From: Hyphomicrobiaceae bacterium
GTDB taxonomy: Bacteria > Pseudomonadota > Alphaproteobacteria > Rhizobiales > Devosiaceae
Length of the DNA: 64,000 nt
Direction: 5' to 3'
NCBI GenBank assembly: GCA_020638095.1
Contig: JACKJF010000003.1
Location: 1,054,001-1,118,000 of the forward strand
Position numbers and translations under genes: made by a program. Below the pieces are notes generated by a model that saw only the letters and a program-made list of their open reading frames with translations, was not told where the DNA came from and did not search any database. Below, one piece after another: positions 42,155 to 48,415 of this stretch (position 1 is the stretch's first letter; every line of letters begins with the position of its first letter).

Positions 42155-43860
42155 CCCAGGCAAAAGACATCAAGGCTACGATGGAGAGTGCCGAGCCGGT
42201 CGAGGATGTGCCGGGTCCGGAGGCTGCGCCGACCGATGGTGTGGCCGAAGCCGGCGGGGGCGGGACGTTCCGCCTGCCGCCGGCCGACTGGGACCGGCTG
42301 AAGCGCTGCGCCGGGCTCGACCAGAACGACCGGGACAATGCCCGCCGGCTCGACGAGTGGTCGGGTGAAAATCTCATGTTCGTCCAGGGTCACCAATGGC
42401 TCGTCTGGACCGGCACCCACTGGAAGCGCGACGAGGGCTCGCTGGTGGTCGCCCGGCTGGCCCAGGACCTGGTCGACCGCATCAAGCTCGAGCCTTTGGC
42501 CATTTTCCCGGTAGGGGAAAACAAGAAGCTTCTGGCGAGCGCCGATGCCGCGCTCGAGAAGGACCCGGACGCGCGGACGCCCGAAGAGGTGCGGCTGATC
42601 CGTCTGGGTGAGGAGATCCGCGCCAGCCTCAAGAAACAGCGGCAGCAACGGCGCAATTTCGCCGTGTCGTCGGGCAATGCCACGCGCACGGCCGCCATGC
42701 TGAAACAGGCGGAAAGCCAGAAGGCGGTCGACCAGGACAGGCTCGATGCCGACCCGATGGCCTTCAACGTACTCAACGGCACGCTGGAATTCGCGCGCAT
42801 CGAGGATGCAGAGAACCCGGACCCGGATTCGGTGCGGCTCAAGGGCGCGGTATTGTTCCGCGCGCACCGGCGCGAGGACCTGATGACCAAATGCGCCGCC
42901 GTCGCCTATGAGCCGGGTGCGGACTGCCCGCAATTCAACGCCTTCCTGGCCCGGGTGGTCCCGAAGCCCCATATGCGCCGGTTTCTGCAGGTTTTCTGGG
43001 GCTATTGCCTGATGGGCGGCAATGGCGAGCAGAAGCTGCTCTACAATTACGGTTCGGGCGCCAACGGCAAGAGCCTGATGGTCGACTCGCTCCGCGAGCT
43101 CCTCGGCGATTATGCCGCGACGGTTTCGAGCGAAACCATTTCCGGCGAGGGCCAGCGGCAAAGCCAGCAGGCAAGCCCGGACCTGGCGCGGCTGTTCAAC
43201 GTGCGCCTGGCCTCGATCGACGAATTGCCGCGCGGCACGCCGCTCAAGGAAAGCTTCGTCAAGCAGGTTTCGGGCGGCACGCCGATTCTGGCCCGGCACC
43301 TGCTCAAGGAATTCTTCGAATTCACCCCCCAGTTCGTGCCGGTGATGACCGGCAATGACATGCCCGAGATCTTCGGCACCGATGACGGGATCTGGCGGCG
43401 GCTTCTGCTGATGCACTGGGACGTCAGGATCCCCGACGAGGAGCAGGTGCCGCTCGACGAGATGAAGGCGCGCTTTGCCGCCGAACGGCCGGGCATTCTC
43501 AACTGGCTGATCGGCGGTGCGCTCGAATGGCTGGGCACCGGCCTGACGCCGCACATTCCGGCCGAGGTCATCCAGTTTGTCGACGAGTACCGCAAGGACA
43601 AGGACCTGGTCGGCGAGTTTGCCAAGGTGTGCCTCGAGCCGATGCCGGGCAACCGCGAGCCGGCCAAGGCGCTCTATGACAATTTTGTGCTTTGGTGCGA
43701 GCACAATGCCCTGAGGCCATTCAAGCAGACCTATTTTGGCACCCGCATGGGCCAGCTTGGCTGGGCCAAGGAACGCAGCTCGACGGTTTTCTACACGGAT
43801 TGCCGCCTCAGGGACAACCTGCCGCACTACGCGCAGCCGGCGCAGAACACGGGGCGCTAA
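42151..43860 (+). CDS. Phage/plasmid primase-helicase, P4/D5 family
   Basis: 569 residues from the ATG at 42151. The D5_N-type middle part (PMAFNVLNGTLEF ... RREDLMTKCAAVAYEP, QFNAFLARVVPKPHMRRFLQVFWGYCLMGGNGEQKLLYNYG) leads into an SF3 AAA+ helicase with Walker A GSGANGKS (301-308). Further helicase motifs are RLASIDELPRGTPLKESFVKQVSGGTPILAR and PVMTGNDMPEIFGTDDGIWRRLLLMHWD (sensor and arginine finger). It unwinds DNA at the phage origin with the upstream primase. Confidence 0.9.
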   Translation: MTQAKDIKATMESAEPVEDVPGPEAAPTDGVAEAGGGGTFRLPPADWDRLKRCAGLDQNDRDNARRLDEWSGENLMFVQGHQWLVWTGTHWKRDEGSLVVARLAQDLVDRIKLEPLAIFPVGENKKLLASADAALEKDPDARTPEEVRLIRLGEEIRASLKKQRQQRRNFAVSSGNATRTAAMLKQAESQKAVDQDRLDADPMAFNVLNGTLEFARIEDAENPDPDSVRLKGAVLFRAHRREDLMTKCAAVAYEPGADCPQFNAFLARVVPKPHMRRFLQVFWGYCLMGGNGEQKLLYNYGSGANGKSLMVDSLRELLGDYAATVSSETISGEGQRQSQQASPDLARLFNVRLASIDELPRGTPLKESFVKQVSGGTPILARHLLKEFFEFTPQFVPVMTGNDMPEIFGTDDGIWRRLLLMHWDVRIPDEEQVPLDEMKARFAAERPGILNWLIGGALEWLGTGLTPHIPAEVIQFVDEYRKDKDLVGEFAKVCLEPMPGNREPAKALYDNFVLWCEHNALRPFKQTYFGTRMGQLGWAKERSSTVFYTDCRLRDNLPHYAQPAQNTGR

Positions 43861-43870
43861 AATGATCGGT

Positions 43871-44509
43871 TCAGTTCCTTTCCGGCACCACAAAACCCCA
43901 TTCGCGCTCGAGATAGGCGGCGAGATCCGAAAGTGGTCGGTTGGTCGCGTTGTGTCGGCATCGAAGGATTTGACCGCTCGAAAACGACCGCACCTCGCTG
44001 CGCAGGTAGCAATAGGCCTCAATCCTGAGGTCGCCATAGAAGCCCCAGTCGAAGCGGCGTGGATGAATGTCGCGAATGGTCACCACGCCGTCCATATCGG
44101 CATATTCGATGGTGAACGGGTGGCCGGGGTCTGTTGGTGGCAGTGGGATAGGCCGACTGTTGTTCGGCGCGGGGTCTGCGCTCTTGGCCTTCATAGAAGG
44201 CCCCACGACTTCCGAAACTGGCGGCGCGGGCGCTGGCATGGGCACGGGGGGGTGCTCCGGATCAGCAGCGCGGACATGCGCCGGGCTTGGAGAGTCATCC
44301 TCAAACCGCGGTTTTCGGCGGAGCAAGAGTCCCAGAAACGCGCCCAAACACAATGCCGCAATTGCCAGAACGACGCCCGCGAACGACTTTTGGGCATCGG
44401 TGGCGCCGGTCAACTGGAGGGTGGCGAGACCGGCAATGAGGCAAAAGAGGAACACGACGGCAAGGCCGATCAGAAACACAATTCGCAAAATTCGCTGCAC
44501 GGCCTTCAT
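43871..44509 (-). CDS. Membrane-anchored WYL-like domain protein, opposed to the operon
   Basis: 212 residues from the ATG at 44509. Two N-terminal helices (ILRIVFLIGLAVVFLFCLIAGLATLQL and FAGVVLAIAALCLGAFLGLLL) and a Pro-rich linker precede a C-terminal domain: FTIEYADMDGVVTIRDIHPRRFDWGFYGDLRIEAYCYLRSEVRSFSSGQIL. That has the order of WYL domains (ligand-sensing regulators: Y.D..G..T.R.I.P ... AYC.LR.E.R.F....I). WYL proteins are usually soluble transcription factors; a membrane anchor is unusual. It lies convergent with the primase gene and divergent from the C4 cassette, typical of an accessory cargo gene. Confidence 0.6.
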   Translation of the reverse strand: MKAVQRILRIVFLIGLAVVFLFCLIAGLATLQLTGATDAQKSFAGVVLAIAALCLGAFLGLLLRRKPRFEDDSPSPAHVRAADPEHPPVPMPAPAPPVSEVVGPSMKAKSADPAPNNSRPIPLPPTDPGHPFTIEYADMDGVVTIRDIHPRRFDWGFYGDLRIEAYCYLRSEVRSFSSGQILRCRHNATNRPLSDLAAYLEREWGFVVPERN

Positions 44510-44530
44510 TGGCCCGTACTCAACGCCAAA

Positions 44531-44559
44531 TTGACATGTCAGGCAATGGCGCGCATGAT
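44531..44559 (+). promoter_or_regulatory. Promoter of the C4-antirepressor cassette
   Basis: A perfect -35 TTGACA (44531-44536) and CATGAT (44554-44559), 17 bp apart, 27 bp before the first stem of the C4-like RNA. Confidence 0.6.
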
Positions 44560-44585
44560 GGCATTGCTTCGGGAGACCGGAGCCG

Positions 44586-44706
44586 GGGTTGGAAGCCCGT
44601 TTGTCACAAGGCGCCCGAACCGCGCCAATGTTGCGCGGTTTTTTATGGTCGGGCGTGACGGGGAGCCGCAAGGCTCGCTGGTTCCTTGTGACCGGTCTTC
44701 CAACCC
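44586..44706 (+). ncRNA. C4-type antisense RNA (cloverleaf)
   Basis: Paired arms nest perfectly. P1 is 44586-44595 with 44697-44706 (10 bp); P2 is 44603-44611 with 44684-44692 (9 bp). Inside are P3 44612-44618 with 44649-44655 (7 bp) capped by hairpin P4, and P5 44663-44667 with 44672-44676 (GCAA tetraloop). This is the layout of the C4 antisense RNA of phages P1/P7, which blocks translation of the antirepressor operon. The downstream ribosome site contains CACAAGG (44753-44759), complementary to the right strand of P2, and TCCAAC (44746-44751), complementary to the left strand of P1. The antirepressor gene follows. Confidence 0.75.
44618..44644 (+). terminator. Terminator-like hairpin P4 inside the C4 RNA
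   Basis: An 8-bp stem (AACCGCGC with GCGCGGTT), a 7-base loop and six T. It can stop transcription within the cassette or serve as a stem of the folded RNA; it also occurs in related elements. Confidence 0.6.
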
Positions 44707-44767
44707 GTTACTGCCCGGCCGCCCTTTTGGAAGGGGGTTGCCGGGTCCAACGCACAAGGACCCGAAA

Positions 44768-45001
44768 ATGACCAATCCTGAATTGAGACGGGCGCTCGAA
44801 GAGCGCATCGAAACCTATATCAGCCTGCTGGACCGGCTCGACGGCGACCCGGATTTCGAGGGCGACGCCGATTCCGAACCCAACGGAGACGACGAGCCGG
44901 CCGGCGATGAGATGGAGCCCTGGCTCGGCTGGGCCGAGATTGGCGGCTATGTGGCCGTCCACGGCAATCTCGACGACCGCGAGGGAGGCGAGATCAGATG
45001 A
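44768..45001 (+). CDS. Small acidic protein, first gene of the C4-controlled operon
   Basis: 77 residues. The helix LRRALEERIETYISLLDRLDGDPD is followed by a very acidic stretch (DADSEPNGDDEPAGDEMEP) and LGWAEIGGYVAVHGNLDDREGG. It is a paralogue of the 62-aa product at 40513. The ATG follows AAGGA by 7 bases, and this site is complementary to the C4-like RNA. By position it matches icd, the small gene before ant in phage P1, whose translation drives ant. The stop overlaps the antirepressor start. Confidence 0.75.
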   Translation: MTNPELRRALEERIETYISLLDRLDGDPDFEGDADSEPNGDDEPAGDEMEPWLGWAEIGGYVAVHGNLDDREGGEIR

Positions 45002-45765
45002 GCGCCATCGAACGCGTCGATTTTCATGGCGATACGCTGTTTGCCGAACGCGCCGAAAGTGGGCCGCCGCTGGTGGCCATCAAGCCGATTGTCGAACGGC
45101 TGACAATCGCGTGGCATGGGCAACTTGAACGCATCAAACGTGACCCGATCCTGTCCGAAGGTATACGTATGATACGAATACCTTCGCCAGGTGGACCGCA
45201 GGAAAGCACGGCTCTACCACTCAACCTCATTCCCGGCTTTCTGTTCGGCATCGATGACAGCCGGATCGCCGACGCTGAAGCGCGAAAGCTGGTGCTGGCC
45301 TACAAGCGCGAATGCCATGATGTGCTCTACCGGCACTTTTTCGGCCCGGTGGCCGACCTTTTGGGAGACTGGCCGCTCCACGAGATCAATACGCGGGCCC
45401 GGCTGGTCGACCTCGCCATCCGGCTTGGCGGCAAGGCCGCGGGGCGGCGGCTTTGGGCCGAATTGGGCCTTCCGCCGCTCGATGACCGGCCGCCCGAAAC
45501 CCGCAAGGGTGCGCTGCAAGGGCTTGATTTCGTGCGGACATTTCTGGCGGAGCGGACGGCCGAGACGCCGGGTGGGCGGGTGCAGGCGAGCCGCCTCAAA
45601 GAGGCCTATGACGAGTGGGCGCGCGAAACCGATGCGCCCAGCATGACGGCGCGGGCCTTCGCGATGTGCCTCGATGAAATCGGGATCCGCAAGACCCAGT
45701 CGAACGTCAACTTCTATCTCGGCCTGCGCATCCTGCACTGGGGCGAACTGTTCGAGCGTTCCTGA
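44998..45765 (+). CDS. ant: Phage antirepressor (P22_AR_N type)
   Basis: 255 residues. The N-terminal P22_AR_N domain reads RVDFHGDTLFAERAESGPPLVAIKPIVERLTIAWHGQLERIKRDPILSEGI, PLNLIPGFLFGIDDSRI and KLVLAYKRECHDVLYRHFF. The C-terminal half is helical with a winged-helix-like end (SRLKEAYDEWARETDAPSMTARAFAMCLDEIGI). It should inactivate the prophage or a related repressor. ATGA overlap with the preceding small gene suggests coupled translation, so the C4-like RNA would silence both. GAGGGAGG precedes the start. Confidence 0.9.
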   Translation: MSAIERVDFHGDTLFAERAESGPPLVAIKPIVERLTIAWHGQLERIKRDPILSEGIRMIRIPSPGGPQESTALPLNLIPGFLFGIDDSRIADAEARKLVLAYKRECHDVLYRHFFGPVADLLGDWPLHEINTRARLVDLAIRLGGKAAGRRLWAELGLPPLDDRPPETRKGALQGLDFVRTFLAERTAETPGGRVQASRLKEAYDEWARETDAPSMTARAFAMCLDEIGIRKTQSNVNFYLGLRILHWGELFERS

Positions 45766-45804
45766 CGCCCGCCCCGCAACCCCAAAAGAGGGAAGACATA
45801 AGGC

Positions 45805-45855
45805 CCCAACTGTCCCAGCCCGCGCCAAAGGCGCGGCGATACTGGGACAGTTGGG
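45805..45855. other. Two-tier hairpin within the repeat cluster
   Basis: Perfect 14-bp arms (CCCAACTGTCCCAG and its complement, 45805-45818 and 45842-45855) enclose a second 7-bp stem (CCGCGCC/GGCGCGG, 45820-45836, AAA loop). No T run follows, so it is a DNA structure or protein site rather than a terminator. Confidence 0.7.
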
Positions 45856-45873
45856 ACACTTCCGGGAGGGTTT

Positions 45874-45960
45874 ATGCGCAACCATCCCGCAGATTACAAG
45901 CGCAAAATCAACAGGTTAGGACGATTTTGGGACTGTGGGACGGTTTTCTCGTGCGTATGA
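45874..45960 (+). CDS. Possible 28-aa peptide in the repeat cluster
   Basis: ATG at 45874 preceded by GGGAGG at 4-9 bases; the product is short and basic (RNHPADYKRKINRLGRFWDCG). It covers two of the repeats. The good ribosome site is the only argument for it. Confidence 0.25.
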   Translation: MRNHPADYKRKINRLGRFWDCGTVFSCV

Positions 45961-46126
45961 TCATTGCGGGGCTTCGGGTGAAAATTCGGTTTTCATGCGC
46001 ATAGGCGGGGTTCAACTGTCCCACCCTCCCACGGCCTGCCGCATGCTTTTGATCGTGCTGGCGTTTTTCTCCCCGGACAGTTGAAAAGCAACTGTCCCTG
46101 ACTGTCCCAACTGTCCCAGCGGCAAA

Positions 46127-46771
46127 ATGAACCCCAAACAAGAGATCGACATTGAAAAGCTGGTGACATGGGCGCTTGGCGACCAGGGGCTCGGCTGGAC
46201 CGGGCGTGACAGCCTTTCGGGGATGCTGGATCTCGGAACGCGGGTCGACCGGTCGCTGCAGGGCAGCGGGCTGCCCCCGCCATCGGCGGCGATGGCCGAC
46301 AATGAGGATGCCTGGGCGGTGCACGAGGCGATCCACCGGCTGCCGGTCGGGGCGGCCTCGCTGGTGGTCCAATATGGGCGGATCGGGGCGCGGCCCGACT
46401 GGGCGCCGCAGGGATATGGCCATGTCGAACAGGCCCGCAACGCCAACGGCACGCTCAAATGGGTTTACGAGAATCCGAATAACCGGCGCTCGCGGCGCTG
46501 GCCGGTGATGGACTTTGAGGCCTATGCCTTTCACTGCGAGCGGGTCGAGCATGAGCGGGCAACCTGGACGGCCTGGCGCGAGGCGCTTCGGCTTCTGGCG
46601 GAGGCGCTCGGCGACGGACGGCTCGCGTTTCACCGGGTGACCGGACCGCTGGCGCCGTCGGAACCCTGGGCCGGGCAGGCGGGGCCGGACCCGGTGCCGC
46701 CCGAATTCACCATGGCCTTCCGGCGGGCGGCGGCCAACCCGGCCTATGACCGGCCGGGAATTGTCGGCTGA
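46127..46771 (+). CDS. Hypothetical phage protein in the position of a late regulator
   Basis: 214 residues, not recognised. Seen: AMADNEDAWAVHEAIHRLPVGAASLVVQYGRIGARPDWAP, a Trp/Arg-rich middle (LKWVYENPNNRRSRRWPVMDFEAYAFHCERVEHERATW) and a Pro-rich end. No membrane segment. It is the last gene before a promoter-leader-terminator unit and the packaging genes, where lambda-like phages keep the antiterminator Q. That role is inferred from position alone. Confidence 0.6.
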   Translation: MNPKQEIDIEKLVTWALGDQGLGWTGRDSLSGMLDLGTRVDRSLQGSGLPPPSAAMADNEDAWAVHEAIHRLPVGAASLVVQYGRIGARPDWAPQGYGHVEQARNANGTLKWVYENPNNRRSRRWPVMDFEAYAFHCERVEHERATWTAWREALRLLAEALGDGRLAFHRVTGPLAPSEPWAGQAGPDPVPPEFTMAFRRAAANPAYDRPGIVG

Positions 46772-46814
46772 GAACAGGCGGGCCACGAAACACGAACAAA
46801 GCACGAAAGGGGAG

Positions 46815-46844
46815 TTGACGTGCACGCATGGCTTGACCTATAAG
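46815..46844 (+). promoter_or_regulatory. Probable late promoter
   Basis: TTGACG (46815-46820) and TATAAG (46839-46844), 18 bp apart, both close to consensus. It lies in the 144-bp gap before the late genes. Expected start near 46851, about 20 bases before a terminator. Confidence 0.65.
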
Positions 46845-46869
46845 GCACGATCAACAATCTATGGATTTC

Positions 46870-46907
46870 AGCGCCTGACGGGTCACCCCGCCGGGCGCTT
46901 TGCTTTT
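46870..46907 (+). terminator. Leader terminator before the late genes
   Basis: AGCGCC (46870-46875) pairs with GGCGCT (46894-46899), with an inner CGGG/CCCG stem, followed by TTTGCTTTT. It would release a leader of about 55 nt unless polymerase is made to read through, as at lambda PR'-tR'. Confidence 0.6.
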
Positions 46908-46915
46908 GGGGCGCC

Positions 46916-47725
46916 ATGTCCATCCCGTTCAACTCATACGGACTGCAGCTGAGCTTTCAGACCAATGTCGACGAACTGGCGCGGTCGCTCGGCGAGCTCG
47001 ATGCCTGGGCGCTGCCCTATATCACGGCGTCGGCGCTGACCGATGTCGCAAAGATGGGGGCCGAGGCCGAGCGGCGAGCAATGCCGTTCCATATCGACCG
47101 GCCGAAGGCCTGGACCACGGGGGGCGTGCGCTTGGAGAATGCGGACAAGGCCAACCTGGTCTCGAAAGTCTATCTCGATGGCTTCGCGCACAAGGGTACG
47201 GCGGCTGGCCGGTATCTCGAGCCCATCATTGTCGGCGCGATCCGGCGGCCGAAACGCTACGAGCTCCACCTCAGGGCACACGGCATCCTCGGGCCGGGCG
47301 AGTTCACCGTGCCCGGGTCGGGCGCGCGGCTCGATGCCTATGGCAACATCTCGCCGGGAACACTTGAGCGGGCGCTGAGCCAGCTTGGCGCGGCAGAGAA
47401 CAGCGCCGGGTACATGGCGAACGAGACGGTGCGATCGCGCAAGCGCAATCGTCGCCGTGTGACCGCCCGCTATTTCGTGGCCGATGGATCGACCGGTCTG
47501 CCGCGCGGCATCTGGGAACGGCAGGGGCGATCGATCCGGCCGTTCCTCATATTCGTGGGGCGGGCGCCGTCCTATCGGCGGTCATATCCGTTCGGTGATG
47601 CGGCGCGTGAAAGTGCGCTCCGCAACTTCGACGGGCTTTGGGTCAAGCGGTTCAACGCATTCGTCGTAAGCAACAGGATTCTGCAGGGCCGTGGCACGTC
47701 CGGTTACCTTCCGGTCGCGGCTTAG
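46916..47725 (+). CDS. Phage virion-associated protein, possibly minor tail Z-like
   Basis: 269 residues. The N-terminal QTNVDELARSLGELDAWALPYITASALTDVAKMGAEAERRAMP (pairing of helix with loss of membrane features) resembles lambda gpZ/HK97 gp10-type proteins that finish tails. The rest is beta-rich and basic (RSRKRNRRRVTARYFVADG) and unrecognised. Its place before the terminase, away from other tail genes, is odd for a tail protein, so the assignment is weak. Confidence 0.5.
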   Translation: MSIPFNSYGLQLSFQTNVDELARSLGELDAWALPYITASALTDVAKMGAEAERRAMPFHIDRPKAWTTGGVRLENADKANLVSKVYLDGFAHKGTAAGRYLEPIIVGAIRRPKRYELHLRAHGILGPGEFTVPGSGARLDAYGNISPGTLERALSQLGAAENSAGYMANETVRSRKRNRRRVTARYFVADGSTGLPRGIWERQGRSIRPFLIFVGRAPSYRRSYPFGDAARESALRNFDGLWVKRFNAFVVSNRILQGRGTSGYLPVAA

Positions 47726-47839
47726 GTTCTTCCGGCTCCCCGCACTCCCGCGGGTAATTCGGGCCCCGGCATCGCGCCAGCTTGACGGCGGAAAAACAAG
47801 GGTAACACGGTAACGGAATGCGCGGCTGACGGTAACACG

Positions 47840-48415
47840 ATGGCTCAGTTGATGACGCGGGCGGAATATGCCGCCCATCGGGGCGTTTCGCGCAAATCGG
47901 TGACCGTCTGGGTGCAGGCCGGCCGGATCCCGGTTGAAGGCGACGGCACCGGCCGCTGCATCGATCCCGCCAGGGCCGATGCCCAGTTGATGAACAGTGA
48001 GAAGCGCGCCGAAGCGGTCTCGTCCCTTCTTGGCGAGGATCCGGAACCACTTCAGGGAGGTGCGGAACCGGGTGAGGCCAAGAGCCTGACCGCGCACCGC
48101 ACCATGGTCGAGGCGACCAAGGCGCAGCTGCTGCAACTGCAGCTCGAGGAAAAACAGGGCCGCCTTCTGCCGCGTGAGCATGTCGAAGCGGAGCAGGGCG
48201 AAGCGGCCAGGCGGGTGAAGAAGGCGCTCGATGCGATACCGAGCCGCGCCGAGGACATCTACGCGGCCGGCAAGTCCGGCGGCGCCCTCGGGATCCGCAA
48301 GGCACTGAGGCAAATGGTGAGGGACGTCGAGGCGACCCTCAGCAAATCGATGGTCGAAGCGGCCGAGCGCATCGAAGAGGTGCGCCAGCAAGAGGATGGT
48401 GATGCAGCTGCGTAG
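47840..48415 (+). CDS. Terminase small subunit (Nu1-like)
   Basis: 191 residues. The N-terminal winged helix is LMTRAEYAAHRGVSRKSVTVWVQAGRIPVEGDGTGRCIDPARADAQL, which recognises the packaging site. The middle coiled coil is LTAHRTMVEATKAQLLQLQLEEKQGRLLPREHVEAEQGEAARRVKKALDAIPSRAEDI, as in Nu1-type small terminases. It pairs with the large subunit gene, which begins 20 bp inside this one. Confidence 0.8.
   Translation: MAQLMTRAEYAAHRGVSRKSVTVWVQAGRIPVEGDGTGRCIDPARADAQLMNSEKRAEAVSSLLGEDPEPLQGGAEPGEAKSLTAHRTMVEATKAQLLQLQLEEKQGRLLPREHVEAEQGEAARRVKKALDAIPSRAEDIYAAGKSGGALGIRKALRQMVRDVEATLSKSMVEAAERIEEVRQQEDGDAAA

Larger units (their letters stand above)
44546..44767 (+). other. Ash-like reading frame overlapping the C4 RNA
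   Basis: An open frame with ATG at 44546 runs without a stop into the 44768 gene. It contains RANVARFFMVGRDGEPQGSLVPCDRSSN, which resembles the Ash/host-inhibition family of phage P4 and P1-like loci, where the same DNA also encodes the C4 RNA. The similarity may come from conservation of the RNA rather than a protein. Translation is not supported by a ribosome site. Confidence 0.35.
45766..46126. repeat. Cluster of AACTGTCCCA repeats, possible phage origin
   Basis: In 361 bp between genes the 10-mer AACTGTCCCA or a close form occurs about nine times in both orientations. Clear copies are at 45808, 45843 (inverted), 45852 (inverted, short), 45928 and 45935 (inverted, changed), 46014, 46090, 46100 and 46109. 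Two sets form hairpins (45805-45855 and 46075-46097). The array resembles replication-origin iterons or a multi-site operator. It lies between the replication and late gene blocks. Confidence 0.65.

Noticed and set aside
42130..44037. Long minus-strand open frame (635 codons) across the primase-helicase gene
   Set aside because: It mirrors the real gene with its Walker A motif; its product is rich in Arg, His and Glu with no domain, as expected of an antisense frame at high GC.
45766..46126. CRISPR array
   Set aside because: The repeats are only about 10 bp, face both ways and have uneven spacing, with no cas genes nearby.
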